Shown: positions 12,570 to 25,299, counted from the stretch's first letter. The stretch is DNA of 64,000 bases from Prochlorococcus sp. AG-347-K19 (GCA_003281335.1 QCCG01000003.1:82505-146504), one strand, 5' to 3'. Numbers and translations are program-made. Notes: generated by a model from the letters alone, not told the origin.

Positions 12570-13472
12570 TTATCTGTCTCTATTTGTAATAAAGTCGGCT
12601 AACGATATTAAATACTTTGCATCTGCACCCCAAGGTTTTATTGCTTTTTTTGCTTTTTCAACTAAATCAAATGCTCTTTTCTTTGACTCATCCATTCCAA
12701 GTAATTTAGGGTAAGTAGTTTTGTCAGCTAAAAGATCTTTGCCAGCAGTTTTACCAAGCGTTTCACTGCTGGAAGTTAAATCAAGAATATCATCTATTAT
12801 TTGGAAGGCTAAACCAATTCCTTCTGCATATGTTGTCAGGGCTCGTAAAAGTTTTTCGTTAGCGCCTGCGATCATTGCTCCTGTTCTTACGCAGGCCTTT
12901 AATAAAGCCCCAGTCTTGTGAAGATGTATATATTCTAGAGTTTCAAGGTTTACTTCTTTGCCTTCGCATTCCAAATCAACAACTTGTCCCCCGACTAGTC
13001 CTGGTGCACCCGCAACTAGGGATAATTCGCCAACTACATTTAATAATCTATTTGGATCGACTCCAGGGCTTCTTAAAGAGACCATTTCAAAGGCCCTTGT
13101 TAATAAAGCATCGCCTGCAAGAATAGCTATTGCATCTCCATATACTTTATGGTTTGTCGGTCTACCTCTCCTCAAGTCATCATTATCCATGGCGGGCAGA
13201 TCATCATGAATCAAGGACATTGTATGAATCATTTCTATTGCTACCGCAGTAGGAACTGCAAGAGTGGGTTCTCCTCCAGCCAGTGCGCAAGATGCTAAAC
13301 ATAAAATAGGACGTATCCTTTTCCCTCCAGCTAAGAGGGAATATCTCATTGATTCTCTTAATATTTCTGGATTCTCAGGGCCCAAGGAGAAATCAAGTGC
13401 TTCTTCTACAACCTTTTTTGTTTCTTTAAGATATTTTTCAAAATCAGAAATACTATGTATAACTTCAGTCAT
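12570..13472 (-). CDS. crtE: Geranylgeranyl diphosphate synthase
   Basis: [25 protein letters not shown] and second DDILD motif. Confidence 0.95.
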   Translation of the reverse strand: MTEVIHSISDFEKYLKETKKVVEEALDFSLGPENPEILRESMRYSLLAGGKRIRPILCLASCALAGGEPTLAVPTAVAIEMIHTMSLIHDDLPAMDNDDLRRGRPTNHKVYGDAIAILAGDALLTRAFEMVSLRSPGVDPNRLLNVVGELSLVAGAPGLVGGQVVDLECEGKEVNLETLEYIHLHKTGALLKACVRTGAMIAGANEKLLRALTTYAEGIGLAFQIIDDILDLTSSSETLGKTAGKDLLADKTTYPKLLGMDESKKRAFDLVEKAKKAIKPWGADAKYLISLADFITNRDR

Positions 13473-13505
13473 TTTATACCCTTAGTAAAAAAATCATCTT
13501 GGAGT

Positions 13506-14402
13506 TTATGGCAAAAGGTCATTAAGAGTTGATGATAAACCAAATTGTTTTTGCCAGCTAAAAATAGTATTTACAAGTAACATTGTTACTGTCATTGGTC
13601 CAACACCTCCTGGGACAGGGGTGTAAGCAAATACTTTAGAAATGACATCTTCTAATAATACATCGCCACATAATCTGGTTTGATTTTTATCTGAACTTTT
13701 TAATCTATGTATTCCAACATCAATAATTACTGCTCCTTCTTTCACAAAACTCGAATCTACAAGATTAGGTTTTCCTGCAGCCGCAATTAGAATGTCGGCT
13801 TCTTTACAAATTTTATTTAAATTTGATGTTTTAGAGTGAGTAATTGTTACCGTGCCATTTAGATTTAACAACATAAGCGATAGAGGTTTCCCAACAAGCA
13901 AACTTCTACCTATGACAACAATTTTCTTACCTTCAATTAAAATATCTTGGGATCTTAATAAATTAATAATTCCTGCTGGTGTGCATGATCTCATAGCAGG
14001 CTCATTTTTTACTAGTTTGCCGATGTTTATCTCATTAAGTCCATCTACATCTTTGCTTGGATTTATATAGCTGATCAGTTTTTGCTCGTCAAATTTCTTT
14101 GGGATGGGAAGTTGTAGCAACATTCCATCAATATCTTTATCTGAATTAAGTTTATTTATTAATTGTTCAACTTCTTTTTGCTCTACACTTTCTGTTAGAT
14201 GAAAGATAAAGCTCTTTATCCCAACCCTTGAACATGCTTTTTCCTTGTTATTTACGTAAACCCCACTGGCAGGGTCTTCACCTATTCTTATTACAGCTAA
14301 ACCGGGAGGTCTTTTTGCAATTTCTTTATTACTAGAGATATAATCATTTAATCTTTCTTCAATTTCAAGAGATAATTTTTTACCGTCTAATTTTAATGAC
14401 AT
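13506..14402 (-). CDS. folD: Methylenetetrahydrofolate dehydrogenase/cyclohydrolase
   Basis: [35 protein letters not shown]. Confidence 0.97.
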   Translation of the reverse strand: MSLKLDGKKLSLEIEERLNDYISSNKEIAKRPPGLAVIRIGEDPASGVYVNNKEKACSRVGIKSFIFHLTESVEQKEVEQLINKLNSDKDIDGMLLQLPIPKKFDEQKLISYINPSKDVDGLNEINIGKLVKNEPAMRSCTPAGIINLLRSQDILIEGKKIVVIGRSLLVGKPLSLMLLNLNGTVTITHSKTSNLNKICKEADILIAAAGKPNLVDSSFVKEGAVIIDVGIHRLKSSDKNQTRLCGDVLLEDVISKVFAYTPVPGGVGPMTVTMLLVNTIFSWQKQFGLSSTLNDLLP

Positions 14403-14476
14403 TTAGAAAAACATCTCCTTTTTACACCTAGCATGCCTATAATTTTAAATTATTCAAATAGATTTATTTATATTCT

Positions 14477-15950
14477 GTGCAAAACATCACAACTACCTTA
14501 AAGAAATTGTTTTTTCTGTGGAAGCGAAGTCAAGTTCCAGTTAAACAACCAATTAAAATTCCAAGAATAGATAATCTCATAATTTTTTTAGTATGCATTT
14601 TAATTTCAATAATTTCTTCTTATAAACTACTTCTTATCTCGCCTTTAAATATCGCAGATATTTTTTCTTGGCTTTTGACATTTACTGAATTACTTATTAT
14701 TTCAGGAGTTTTGATATTAGTCTCAAAAAAAAGAGAATCCCACAATTTCTTCAAGACAGATCTTCTTGATCATTACTCTACTTTTAGCAGTACAAGTTAC
14801 GAAATTAGCATTAGCTTCAACCATAAGCCCATTATCATTGATAATTCCACCGGCATTAATAATATCTCAAGGAATGGGAAGCATAACAGCTTTAACTTGG
14901 GTATCAATAGCAAGCTTTAGTTGGCCAGATCCAGCTGTTACTATTAATAATAATTTATTTTTTGTTTTATTAGTTTGCTCTTCAGTAGTATCTATTCTTG
15001 GAGGAAGAATAAGAAGTAGAGCGCAGTTACTTCAACTATCAATTTTTGTCCCAATAGGATCGTTCTTCAGTCAATGGATGTTGATTGGTAAAGATAAAAT
15101 ATCTCTTTTTAATAAGCAAGATTTTGTTTTAGCTACTGGTGATATATTTTCTGATTCCTTGCTATTGGCAATAGTAATGCTTTTTACAATTTTATTTATC
15201 CCTATTTTTGAATCGATATTTGGATTATTAACTAAAGCAAGATTACTCGAATTGGCTGATAAGGAGAAACCTCTAATTCGAAGATTGTCTCTTGAAGCTC
15301 CTGGTACTTTTGAGCATACCTTACTTATATGTGGTTTAGCAGAGGAAGCTACAAGAATGATTGGTGGTGATATCGATCTGATTAAAACTGGAGCGTTATA
15401 TCATGATGTTGGCAAATTACATGCACCTAATTGGTTTATCGAAAATCAGGATGGTTCAAAAAATCCGCATGACGAATTAGATGATCCTATTAAAAGTGCT
15501 GAAGTATTACAGGCTCACGTTGATGAAGGATTGAAATTTGCAAAAAAAAATAGACTGCCCAAACTCATAGCTAATTTTATCCCTGAACATCAAGGTACCC
15601 TAAAAATGGGATATTTTTTTCAAAAAGCTAAAGAAAAAAATCTCGATATTAATGAATATTCTTTTAGATACAAAGGCCCTATTCCTCAGTCAAAAGAAAC
15701 AGCTATTTTAATGCTTGCAGATGGATGTGAAGCAGCACTTAGAGCTATGAATATTAATGCATCTGATAAAGAAGCTTTGGAAACAATATCTAGTATTATC
15801 TATTCGCGTCAAAAAGATGGGCAATTAAATGATAGTAATTTATCAATAGGACAAATTTTTCTAATAAAAAGAGCATTCTTGAATGTATGGAAAAGAATCA
15901 GACATAGAAGAATTCAGTATCCAACTACCAAAAATAATACCTTTTCTTAA
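14477..15950 (+). pseudogene. 7TM-HD family phosphohydrolase (PgpH-like), frameshifted at A8 run 14725-14732
   Basis: ORF 14477-14920 (5' part) and ORF 14766-15950 (TM plus HD domain) join into one continuous protein if one A is removed: ...VLILVSKKENPTISSRQIFLIITLLLAVQVTK... Confidence 0.85.
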
Positions 15951-15959
15951 TTTTTAATT

Positions 15960-16352
15960 TTATAGCCTAATACTTCTTCGATGTTTTGGATTACACCAAT
16001 AAAGAAGAGCCAAAGTGCTTAATAATGTTGTTAAAAGAGTAAACCCACCTATTCCGTAAATGTCTTGAAGAGTGATGAGCCTTACAACTGAATAAGGACC
16101 CATGCCAGAAATTACCATTGATAAAGATACTAGAGTTAAAGTTACTCCCCATTTCTTCTCTGCTAAAAGAGCTGCTGAAGAAACTATTCCAACAATCGCA
16201 GCAGGCCATCCAAGACTTATGGCAAGCGTTATATTCGCAACTTTTAGTGGAGGACCATAACTTATTATTAATGCGATTATTGGAAGTGCAATTATGTTGC
16301 CGATTAAGCCAACCCACGAAAGTAGCCAATATCCAAGTAACCTTTCTCTCAT
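15960..16352 (-). CDS. Conserved membrane protein of unknown function
   Basis: Four apparent TM segments; 130 aa. Confidence 0.7.
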   Translation of the reverse strand: MRERLLGYWLLSWVGLIGNIIALPIIALIISYGPPLKVANITLAISLGWPAAIVGIVSSAALLAEKKWGVTLTLVSLSMVISGMGPYSVVRLITLQDIYGIGGFTLLTTLLSTLALLYWCNPKHRRSIRL

Positions 16353-16434
16353 TATTTACTGCTTTAATTATTCATTCAATCTACATTATTACGAGACTAT
16401 TTTTTGAAGCTACTTAATAATGCTAAGAAATAAT

Positions 16435-18075
16435 TTAATTTGCAGGATTAGATATAAATGTATTTTCAGAATTTTCTAAATTATCAAATTGTGGATGAAT
16501 TGAATTTTTTTTCTCAGAAAATACAAGTCTATTTAAAGCATTAACGTAAGCATTCGCTGCAGCAACAACAACATCGGTGTCAGCAGAATGACCAGAATAT
16601 ATTTTATTATCATTTCTTATCCTTATTGTTACTTCGCCCAAAGCATCAATTCCTTCTGTTACCGACTTAACGGAAAATTCAATTAATTCATTTGGAACTT
16701 TAGCTAATTTATTTAAAGCCTCGCAGACAGCATCAACAGGGCCAGTCCCTATTGATACAGCAGTATTTTCAGTATTATCCTCCGTGTTTAGAAGCGAAAT
16801 AGTGGCTGTAGGTTTAGATGCGTTCCCGCAACTTACTTGTACAAGACTTAATTGAAATTTAGCTTCTGGGAGTTGGACTTGTTCACTAACAATTGCTTCT
16901 AAGTCTCTATCAGTAATTTCTCTTTTCCTGTCAGCTAAATCCTTAAAACGAGCAAAAGCATCATTTAAATCTTCTCGGCTCAGGTCATATCCCATCTCTT
17001 CTAATCTAGCTCTTACTGCACTTCTTCCACTAAGTTTCCCTAAAGATATTTTGTTATCACTCAAACCAACAGTTTTCGCATCGATAATTTCGTAAGTTAG
17101 TCTATTTTTTAAAACACCATCCTGATGAATGCCTGACTCATGTGCAAAGGCGTTAGCTCCCACAATTGCTTTATTAGGTTGCACAGTCATTCCAGTTAGG
17201 TTGGAAACAAGTCTAGAAGTTTTTGTTATTTCTTCTGTTCTAATTGCCGTAAGAGGAGTTGGCGAATCTGGATTTCTTTTGAAAAAACTATTAAAAAAAC
17301 TTTTCCTAACATGGAGTGCCATTACTAATTCTTCTAGAGAAGCATTCCCTGCTCTTTCACCAATTCCATTAATAGTACATTCAAGTTGTCTTGCTCCATT
17401 TTTTACTGCCTCAAGAAAATTGGCTACTGCTAAACCCAAATCATTATGTCCATGAACCGAGATTACTGCCTCATTAATATTTGGAACATTTTTATTTATA
17501 TCGGCAATTAGTTTGCCAAATTCGCTAGGCGTTGTAAATCCAACAGTATCAGGGATATTTATAGTTGTAGCTCCTGCAGAAATTGCTAGTTGAATCACTT
17601 CGTATAAAAAATCAGGTTCACTCCTTGAGGCATCTTCACAAGAAAATTCAATATCATCTACCAATGATTTTGCATAATTAACCATTTCTGGAACTATTTG
17701 AAGAACATCTTTTCTGGATTTTTTAAGTTTATGTTTAAGATGTATATCACTTGTCGCAATAAAAGTATGTATTCTTTTCATGGGAGCAGGACTAACTGCT
17801 TCGTAACATGCTTTTATATCTCCTTTAGACGCTCTAGCCAAACCACATATTATAGGGCCATTTTCTTTCCCTACGGCATTGGCAATTTTATTAACAGCTT
17901 TAAAATCTCCTGGACTTGCAAATGGGAACCCAGCCTCAATAACATCTACTCCTAATCTCGCTAATTGATGGGCAATAGCAAGTTTTTCTTCAAGATTCAA
18001 ACTTGCACCAGGAGATTGCTCTCCATCTCGAAGAGTTGTATCAAAGATCAAAATTCTTCCAGGATCTTTTGACAT
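16435..18075 (-). CDS. leuA: 2-isopropylmalate synthase
   Basis: [28 protein letters not shown]. Confidence 0.98.
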   Translation of the reverse strand: MSKDPGRILIFDTTLRDGEQSPGASLNLEEKLAIAHQLARLGVDVIEAGFPFASPGDFKAVNKIANAVGKENGPIICGLARASKGDIKACYEAVSPAPMKRIHTFIATSDIHLKHKLKKSRKDVLQIVPEMVNYAKSLVDDIEFSCEDASRSEPDFLYEVIQLAISAGATTINIPDTVGFTTPSEFGKLIADINKNVPNINEAVISVHGHNDLGLAVANFLEAVKNGARQLECTINGIGERAGNASLEELVMALHVRKSFFNSFFKRNPDSPTPLTAIRTEEITKTSRLVSNLTGMTVQPNKAIVGANAFAHESGIHQDGVLKNRLTYEIIDAKTVGLSDNKISLGKLSGRSAVRARLEEMGYDLSREDLNDAFARFKDLADRKREITDRDLEAIVSEQVQLPEAKFQLSLVQVSCGNASKPTATISLLNTEDNTENTAVSIGTGPVDAVCEALNKLAKVPNELIEFSVKSVTEGIDALGEVTIRIRNDNKIYSGHSADTDVVVAAANAYVNALNRLVFSEKKNSIHPQFDNLENSENTFISNPAN

Positions 18076-18301
18076 TAGGAGGATTAATCTAAACTTATAT
18101 TAAGCTAATTAAAAAAATTTGACTAGATTTTAGTTCAATAAAAATTTTCTAAATTTTATAACTTAAACAATATTGGTTAAAATTCTGAAGAAAAAAATGA
18201 AATACTTAAATTATTAAAGTATTCTTTTAAAATTAAATCTTCCTTTTATAAAAGATTAATTTTGATTTTTTATAGAATTAAAGGCCTAAATTATAAAAAG
18301 T

Positions 18302-19885
18302 ATGAATGGGCAATACCTTAAAAAAAATGTTTTAGGTCAGTTAGCGATAGTTCTACATGCTCATCTCCCTTATGTCAGAAAAAATGAAAAAAACTCTTTA
18401 GAAGAGGATTGGTTATTTCAGGCGATTCTGGAATGTTATATACCACTACTTCAATCAATAGAATCCTCCAAAAATGAAAACCCTGAAAATACAAAACTTA
18501 CTATTAGTTTGTCTCCAACATTATTATCACTTCTAAATAATAAAAAAATTCAAGAGACTTTCCCAAGCTGGATTAAAACAAGGAACGATTTCCTAAACGA
18601 ACTGCCTCTAGAAGAAAAAAATGCATCTACTTTTTTGTTCAATAACCTTAATGATAAATATTCATACTGGAAAAATTGTTCTGGAAATTTAATTGAGAAG
18701 TTTAGGGTTTTAAATAACTCTGGAAATTTGGATATTCTTACTTGTGCTGCTACTCATGGATATCTGCCAATTTTAAGAGAGAACCCTGAAACTGTAAAAG
18801 GACAAATCAATACAGCCATTAGGAGCCATGAAAATATTTTTAAAACAAAGCCCTTAGGTATTTGGTTACCTGAATGCGCATATTATGAGGGTTTAGATGA
18901 ACTTCTATTTAATTCTGGAATTAGATATACAATCTTAGACGGACATGGGATTTTAAACTCCACACCAAGGCCTCGGTATGGTGTATATGCTCCAATATGT
19001 TCGAAAAAAGGAGTGGCATTTTTCGGGAGAGATAGTGAGTCAACCTTGCCCGTTTGGTCTGCTAAGGATGGGTTCCCTGGCGACAAAGTATATAGGGAAT
19101 TTCATAAAGATTTGGGGTGGGAATTACCTCTCTTAAAGCTCCAAAAGAAGGGTATTTCAACAAAAAGACCCTTGGGTTTAAAGTTTCATAAGATTACAGA
19201 TGAAAACATTTCTTTAGGGGAAAAAGAGTTTTACCTTGAAAATGAAGCCAAAAACAAGGCGGTAGAACATGCTGATGCTTATCTTCTAGCGAGATCCAAA
19301 CAATTAGAAAAATTGACTTTATCCTCTTCCTTTAAACCTTTATTGGTAGCTCCATTTGATGCAGAGTTATTTGGTCATTGGTGGTATGAGGGACCTTTTT
19401 TTATTGAGAATATACTAAAGAACTCTAGTAAGTATTCAATTAAGCTTACAAATTTAAAAGAATTCTTAATGCAAAAACCAAATCTTCAGATTTGTGATCC
19501 ATCGCCATCAAGCTGGGGGCAAGGTGGTTACCATAATTACTGGATTAATGATGCAAATGCATGGATCGTTCCAGAAATCACAAAGGCAGGCTCAACATTT
19601 GTAGATTTGTGCTTGGAAAATTTTAATAATGATTTATCACAAAGACTCTTCAATCAAGCTGCGAGAGAACTACTTCTTTCTGAGTCTTCAGATTGGAGTT
19701 TTATTCTAAGAGCTGGAACCACTACTGAGCTCGCAAAAGAGAGAATAGAAAGGCACTTATTCAGGTTCTGGAAATTGGTTGATATGATTAGAAATCATTC
19801 CAATATTAATTTAAAATTTCTTGCAAATATTGAGGAAGAGGATAAAGTCTTCCCAAATATTAATATTGATGATTGGCGAAAATAA
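18302..19885 (+). CDS. Glycoside hydrolase family 57 / DUF1957 (1,4-alpha-glucan branching enzyme-like)
   Basis: LHAHLPYVR, WLPECAY, FDAELFGHWWYEG motifs. Confidence 0.92.
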   Translation: MNGQYLKKNVLGQLAIVLHAHLPYVRKNEKNSLEEDWLFQAILECYIPLLQSIESSKNENPENTKLTISLSPTLLSLLNNKKIQETFPSWIKTRNDFLNELPLEEKNASTFLFNNLNDKYSYWKNCSGNLIEKFRVLNNSGNLDILTCAATHGYLPILRENPETVKGQINTAIRSHENIFKTKPLGIWLPECAYYEGLDELLFNSGIRYTILDGHGILNSTPRPRYGVYAPICSKKGVAFFGRDSESTLPVWSAKDGFPGDKVYREFHKDLGWELPLLKLQKKGISTKRPLGLKFHKITDENISLGEKEFYLENEAKNKAVEHADAYLLARSKQLEKLTLSSSFKPLLVAPFDAELFGHWWYEGPFFIENILKNSSKYSIKLTNLKEFLMQKPNLQICDPSPSSWGQGGYHNYWINDANAWIVPEITKAGSTFVDLCLENFNNDLSQRLFNQAARELLLSESSDWSFILRAGTTTELAKERIERHLFRFWKLVDMIRNHSNINLKFLANIEEEDKVFPNINIDDWRK

Positions 19886-19890
19886 AAATA

Positions 19891-21104
19891 CTAATTTAAC
19901 TTGAGCATTCCTAATTTTACTTTTAGAGGTGAATTTATAAACATCTTACTCATCACGTAAACTAGTTTTGGAAGTGGAAGTGTATTAGTAAGAAAACCTA
20001 CCCATTCATTGGTTGATAATCTAAAGAAATTTGAGAAAAAGCTTCTTAATTTACTTTCGTCAAAACTCATCAATCTTCTTAGACCGTATTGGTAAAGTTT
20101 ATGCCTTTGTGTTAACTCATAAGGCCATAGGATTTCCCAGCCTTTTGTGGCGAGTTCAAGAGAGCTTAGATTAGGTTCTTTTAAAAAAGTTGCTAATTTT
20201 TGTGCAAGGAGTGGAGCCCTTCTTAATAAAGATCCAACCATATATCCTGATGCAGGATGAACCATACTTGCAGATCCTCCAAAACCAAGAACAAATTGTT
20301 TTTTAAATGGGAGGGGTAAATTCATAGGAAAAAGGCAATTCTCTTCATGAAAAATTTCACTTACCTCAACACCCTTGCTATTAAGTCTTTTGTAAAGTCT
20401 TTTTTTTTTAGATTTTCTTGAGATAATGCAGGATAACTAGCCAATGAAGTTTCTTCAACAAAAAAAGTCTCGTTGCCAAGATCCATTGCATAAAGAAAGG
20501 AAGGAGATGATAACTTTTCTTCATTGTTTAAATGATTTGGACGAAAATCCATTAGAACAAATTGCTCTTTATTAACAGGTGGTGATGTAAATTTACCTAC
20601 AATTCCGTAAGCAGCTTGTTGAGCGATTTCATTTTGAACTGGTCTTTTTACAAAATTACTTCTATGACCACTTGCGTCAATAACTAATCTCGCCTTTAAT
20701 TTGAGACCTGAAAAACAAATTACCTCAGATAGTTTATTTTTTTCTTTAATGTCTTTGGCTGTTTCATTCAACCATTCAATCCCTTTACATTTTTTTAAAA
20801 GCTCATTTTGAAAGGCTTCTTGATTTATTAAACCATAATCATAGTTGTGTTTTGTCGGAGTATCCCCTTTTTTATTTTCCCCATCTCCAAAAAAACTAAC
20901 TGTTTCACACCACCTATGAGATAACAAAGACTCTAATCCTAATTCTTCTAATTCAGATGCCCAAATACCATAGGTATTCTCCCATTTTTCATTTGGAGAT
21001 TTTGTTGATATTCCCTTAATAATTAGATCCTGCTTGGCTAATTCTGAAGCTAAACATAATGCTGCAGGACCTGAACCTAAAATTAAAATATCAAGTATTT
21101 CCAT
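19891..21104 (-). pseudogene. crtL: Lycopene cyclase (CrtL family), split by frameshift at A10 run (T10 on + strand, 20400-20409)
   Basis: ORFs 20361-21104 and 19891-20325 in different frames; ILGSGPAALCLASELA in the first and FGGSASMVHPASGYMVGSLLRRAP in the second; intact frame recovered with an 8- or 11-A run. Confidence 0.88.
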
Positions 21105-21128
21105 ATTGTTTAGCTAACCATAAGGCTT

Positions 21129-23726
21129 TTAATTTTGTTCAACTGAGCTAGGTTGGTCTTTTCCCTCTATTTGTTCATGAGGTACCAATACCACTTCAGA
21201 TAAATGATCACCGTCATCTAATCTTTGTAATTTTACTCCTGTAGCGGCCCTAGATTGCTGAGAGATTTTATCTGCGTTTGTTCTTACTATTACTCCTTTT
21301 TCGGTCACTAGTAGTAATTCTTCTCCCTCGCCAAGGACCTTTAAACAAACTAGCTGATCATCTTTAATTCTAAATTTTATTGCTCTCAAACCCATACCAG
21401 CTCTTTTTTGTAATCTAAACTGAGCTACAGGTACTCTCTTCCCAAGTCCAAATGAACTGGCTATTAATACCCATGGACCATCTGAAAAGTTTTCCTCAAC
21501 ATTATCATCAAGATCTTCTGTGAGATCCTCAATTTTAGCCAATTGATCAACCAAGTTAGATGTTAAAACATCCATAGAAACTAGATTGTCTCCTTCTCTC
21601 AAGTTCATTGATTTAACCCCTCTTGCCGTCCTGCCAAGTGGCCTTAATTCATTAAAATTTAATCTGAAATGAATTGCCATTCCTGTTCTTGACCCAATCA
21701 AAACACTATCGCCTTCTTTTGATAATCTAACCCAAGTCAAAGCGTCTCCATCCTCGAGATTTATAGCTATTAATCCATTTGATCTGATTTTTGAGAAAGC
21801 AGAAAGTGAAGTTCTTTTTATAAATCCAGCCTTCGTTAGCATCAATAGATAATAATCGTTATCAAAAGAATCTACTGCGACAAGTGAAGTTATCTTTTCT
21901 TCTCTTGGTATTGGTAGAAGTTGAACAGATGGTGTACCTTTGGCTGTTCTGCTACTCATGGGAACTCTATATGCTGGAAGAGCATAAGATACTCCTCTAT
22001 CACTAAACAGCAAAAGAGTATCATGATCGTTACAGCTTATAAATAATTTCACTTCATCGTCTTCTTGTGTTTTTGTTCCAGCTTTACCTCTTGACCCACG
22101 ACTTGTAGATTCGAATTCATTAACAGGCATTCTTTTTAAATAACCTGCTTCAGTTAATAAAACCACTGATCTGTCATTAGCGATAAGATCAATATCATCT
22201 AGACCACCGCCTAAATCAAGTATTTCTGTTTTTCTTGGAGAGGAAAATCTCTCATCGATTTTATTAAGTTCTTCAAGAATAATTTCAAAAATTCTTTCTT
22301 TACTATTCAATATTTGCTGATATACGTTAATTTTTCTGGTTAATTCATCATGTTCCCCTTTAATTTTATCTGCTTCTAGGGCTGTTAATCTTCTTAATTG
22401 CATTTGTAAGATTGCTTCTGCCTGTGTGGAAGATAACTCATGATCAGTTTGTAATTTTTCTCTTGCTGAAACTGTGTCTTTTGCTGATCTTATTAGATTG
22501 ATAATTTCATCCATAGCCCCCAATGCTAATAAAAGACCTTTTACGATATGATCTCTTTCTTCCGCCTTTTTTAATAAAAATCCTGTTCTTCGCCTTATTG
22601 TCTCCACTCTGAAGTCTAAAAAAACATCTAACATTTTTCTTAGTGAAAGTGTTGTAGGCTCCCCTTTCACTAGAGCTAGAATATTTGCACTAAAATTATT
22701 TTGAAGTGGCGTTAACTTAAACAAATTATTTAGAACTACTTGTGGGTAGGCATCTCTTTTTAGTTCAATAACAATTCTCATTCCATCTCGATCACTTTCA
22801 TCTCTAATATCAGAAATACCTTCTAATTTTTTTTCATTAACCAAGTCTGCAATTCTCTCGATCAATGCAGCTTTATTAGTTTGAAACGGAAGCTCTGTAA
22901 TTATTACTGCATCTTTCTCTGCCCTACCAGTAGATTTAATTTGCTCAATATTTGCTACACCTCTCATAGTTATTGAACCCCTTCCTGTCTTGAAAGTTTC
23001 TCTTATACCATCTCTGCCTAATATTTGACCACCAGTGGGAAAATCAGGGCCCTTTATTATTTCAAAAAGTTCTCTATCTTCAATTGAAGGATTTTTAATT
23101 ATTAATTTAAGACCATTTATTAATTCTCCTAAGTTATGAGGTGGAATATTAGTTGCCATTCCTACTGCTATTCCAGATGATCCATTAAGAAGTAGTTGAG
23201 GGATTCTGGCCGGTAAAACTGTTGGCTCCTGTTGAGAACCGTCAAAATTATCGGCGAAATCAACAGTTTCAGATTCAATATCCTCTAGCAAACTTTCATC
23301 TGTAAGAGACTGTAAACGAGATTCTGTATATCTCATTGCTGCTGGGGGGTCGTTATCTACAGAGCCAAAGTTTCCATGACCATCTATTAATGGCATCCTC
23401 ATAGAGAAATCCTGAGCCATTCTGACCAAAGCATCATAAACAGCTGTATCTCCATGCGGGTGGTATTTACCAAGTACTTCTCCAACAACCCTTGCACATT
23501 TTCTGTATGGTCTACCGCTAGTCAAACCAAGTTCATACATTGCATAAAGAATTCTTCTATGAACAGGTTTTAATCCATCCCTGGCATCTGGAAGAGCACG
23601 ACCAACGATAACGCTCATTGCATACTCTAAATAAGAGCGAGACATCTCATTTCTTAAGTCAGTCTGAATAATTCGATCATTATCTTCGCTTAATCCTGAG
23701 TTATCGGAACCTAAAATATCAGACAT
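21129..23726 (-). CDS. gyrA: DNA gyrase subunit A
   Basis: [35 protein letters not shown]. Confidence 0.98.
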   Translation of the reverse strand: MSDILGSDNSGLSEDNDRIIQTDLRNEMSRSYLEYAMSVIVGRALPDARDGLKPVHRRILYAMYELGLTSGRPYRKCARVVGEVLGKYHPHGDTAVYDALVRMAQDFSMRMPLIDGHGNFGSVDNDPPAAMRYTESRLQSLTDESLLEDIESETVDFADNFDGSQQEPTVLPARIPQLLLNGSSGIAVGMATNIPPHNLGELINGLKLIIKNPSIEDRELFEIIKGPDFPTGGQILGRDGIRETFKTGRGSITMRGVANIEQIKSTGRAEKDAVIITELPFQTNKAALIERIADLVNEKKLEGISDIRDESDRDGMRIVIELKRDAYPQVVLNNLFKLTPLQNNFSANILALVKGEPTTLSLRKMLDVFLDFRVETIRRRTGFLLKKAEERDHIVKGLLLALGAMDEIINLIRSAKDTVSAREKLQTDHELSSTQAEAILQMQLRRLTALEADKIKGEHDELTRKINVYQQILNSKERIFEIILEELNKIDERFSSPRKTEILDLGGGLDDIDLIANDRSVVLLTEAGYLKRMPVNEFESTSRGSRGKAGTKTQEDDEVKLFISCNDHDTLLLFSDRGVSYALPAYRVPMSSRTAKGTPSVQLLPIPREEKITSLVAVDSFDNDYYLLMLTKAGFIKRTSLSAFSKIRSNGLIAINLEDGDALTWVRLSKEGDSVLIGSRTGMAIHFRLNFNELRPLGRTARGVKSMNLREGDNLVSMDVLTSNLVDQLAKIEDLTEDLDDNVEENFSDGPWVLIASSFGLGKRVPVAQFRLQKRAGMGLRAIKFRIKDDQLVCLKVLGEGEELLLVTEKGVIVRTNADKISQQSRAATGVKLQRLDDGDHLSEVVLVPHEQIEGKDQPSSVEQN

Positions 23727-23905
23727 ACAAAAATCCTTTTTTTAATAATAATCGCTGATTGTCATAATGAATAAAAAAAAAGATTTATTTAATTCCCAAA
23801 TACTCACATTTACACACAAATCAAAATAAATCCTTTTGTTTTTGAATAAACCTTGGCTTATTACCCCTTTAGTTGTTAATTTATTCAGAATAAGAGAAAA
23901 TTACC

Positions 23906-25069
23906 GTGAATATTGAACTTGGTTTAAATAAAAAAGTCAGGCGGGCTTATGGAATCGATGAAATAGCTTTAGTCCCTGGGAGTAGAACACTTGATTACGA
24001 TTTGACTGATCCTTCTTGGTCAATAGGAGATTTCAAAAGAGAAGTTCCGATCGTTGCCAGTGCCATGGATAGTGTTGTCGATGTCAATACGGCTGTAGAG
24101 CTCACAAAATTAGGTTCTCTAGGGGTTATAAATATGGAGGGCATACAAACACGATATGAAAACCCTGATGAAATATTAAACCAAATAGCATCAGTCGGGA
24201 AAAATGATTTTGTTCCTTTAATGCAGAAAATATACAGTGAACCGGTCAAGGAGGGATTGATTGTACAAAGAATAAATGAGGTGAAAGAAAGAGGAGGTAT
24301 AGCAGCTTTTAGTGGAACTCCTCAAGCTGCCATTAAGTTTAAAGAAACACTTAATAATTCCAAAATAGATTTATTTTTTCTTCAAGGAACAGTTGTTTCC
24401 ACTGAACATCTTGGTATGGATGGTAAGGAAACCTTAAATATTAATGATCTCTGTCAATCTATGAATGTCCCAGTTGTAGCGGGTAATTGTGTTACTTACG
24501 AAGTTGCAAAACTTCTCATGGATGCTGGAGTTGCAGGATTGATGGTTGGAATAGGACCTGGAGCGGCATGTACATCAAGAGGAGTATTGGGAATTGGAAT
24601 CCCGCAAGCAACTGCAATTGCTGATTGTAGTGCGGCAAGAAATGATTACTTTAAAGAAAGTGGTCGTTATATTCCTATTATTGGTGATGGGGGAATTGTT
24701 ACTGGTGGAGATATCTGTAAATGTTTGGCTTGTGGAGCAGATGCTGTAATGATTGGATCTCCAATAGCTAAATCCTCAAACGCTCCAGGTAAAGGATTTC
24801 ACTGGGGCATGGCTACTCCAAGTCCAGTATTGCCAAGGGGCACAAGAATTGAAGTTGGTTCTACAGGATCCTTAGAAAGAATAATTAAAGGACCTGCCTT
24901 ACTTGATGATGGGACACACAACTTATTAGGAGCCATAAGAACCTCAATGAGTACTCTTGGGGCAAAAAGTATTAAAGAAATGCAAGAAGTTGAAATAGTT
25001 ATCGCACCATCGCTTCTTACAGAAGGTAAGGTTTATCAAAAAGCTCAGCAGCTTGGGATGGGTAAGTAG
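23906..25069 (+). CDS. guaB3: GuaB3 family IMP dehydrogenase-like protein
   Basis: IMPDH barrel without CBS domains, GIGPGAACTSRGVLGIG. Confidence 0.92.
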   Translation: MNIELGLNKKVRRAYGIDEIALVPGSRTLDYDLTDPSWSIGDFKREVPIVASAMDSVVDVNTAVELTKLGSLGVINMEGIQTRYENPDEILNQIASVGKNDFVPLMQKIYSEPVKEGLIVQRINEVKERGGIAAFSGTPQAAIKFKETLNNSKIDLFFLQGTVVSTEHLGMDGKETLNINDLCQSMNVPVVAGNCVTYEVAKLLMDAGVAGLMVGIGPGAACTSRGVLGIGIPQATAIADCSAARNDYFKESGRYIPIIGDGGIVTGGDICKCLACGADAVMIGSPIAKSSNAPGKGFHWGMATPSPVLPRGTRIEVGSTGSLERIIKGPALLDDGTHNLLGAIRTSMSTLGAKSIKEMQEVEIVIAPSLLTEGKVYQKAQQLGMGK

Positions 25070-25151
25070 TTTACTTAGAGCAAAATTATAAATCCTTAGT
25101 GAATTAAGTATTAATTTGAAAAATTTTCTAATTAGGAGTTATTATGAAATG

Positions 25152-25208
25152 ATGGGGGAAACCCCATACTCCTCACACACTAAATCGCCCGATTAATCGG
25201 GCTTTTTT
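25152..25208 (+). ncRNA. yfr1: Yfr1 cyanobacterial regulatory RNA
   Basis: ATGGGGGAAACCCCAT hairpin, unpaired ACTCCTCACAC at 25168-25178, GCCCGATTAATCGGGC terminator plus T6; guaB-trxA spacer. Confidence 0.93.
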
Positions 25209-25299
25209 AGATATTTTGTTACTTATATTATTTAATCTGTAATGAAATCATCACTTAAAAGAATTGCCTGCTAAATTTTCAAAAAGGAATACTTAAATT

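Noticed and set aside
12721-13485. Several plus ORFs opposite crtE (12721, 12875, 12958, 13264)
   Set aside because: Antisense to a well-conserved gene; no recognisable domains.
16118-16417. Plus ORF 16118-16417 and minus ORF 15991-16329
   Set aside because: Alternative-frame shadows of the membrane protein at 15960-16352.
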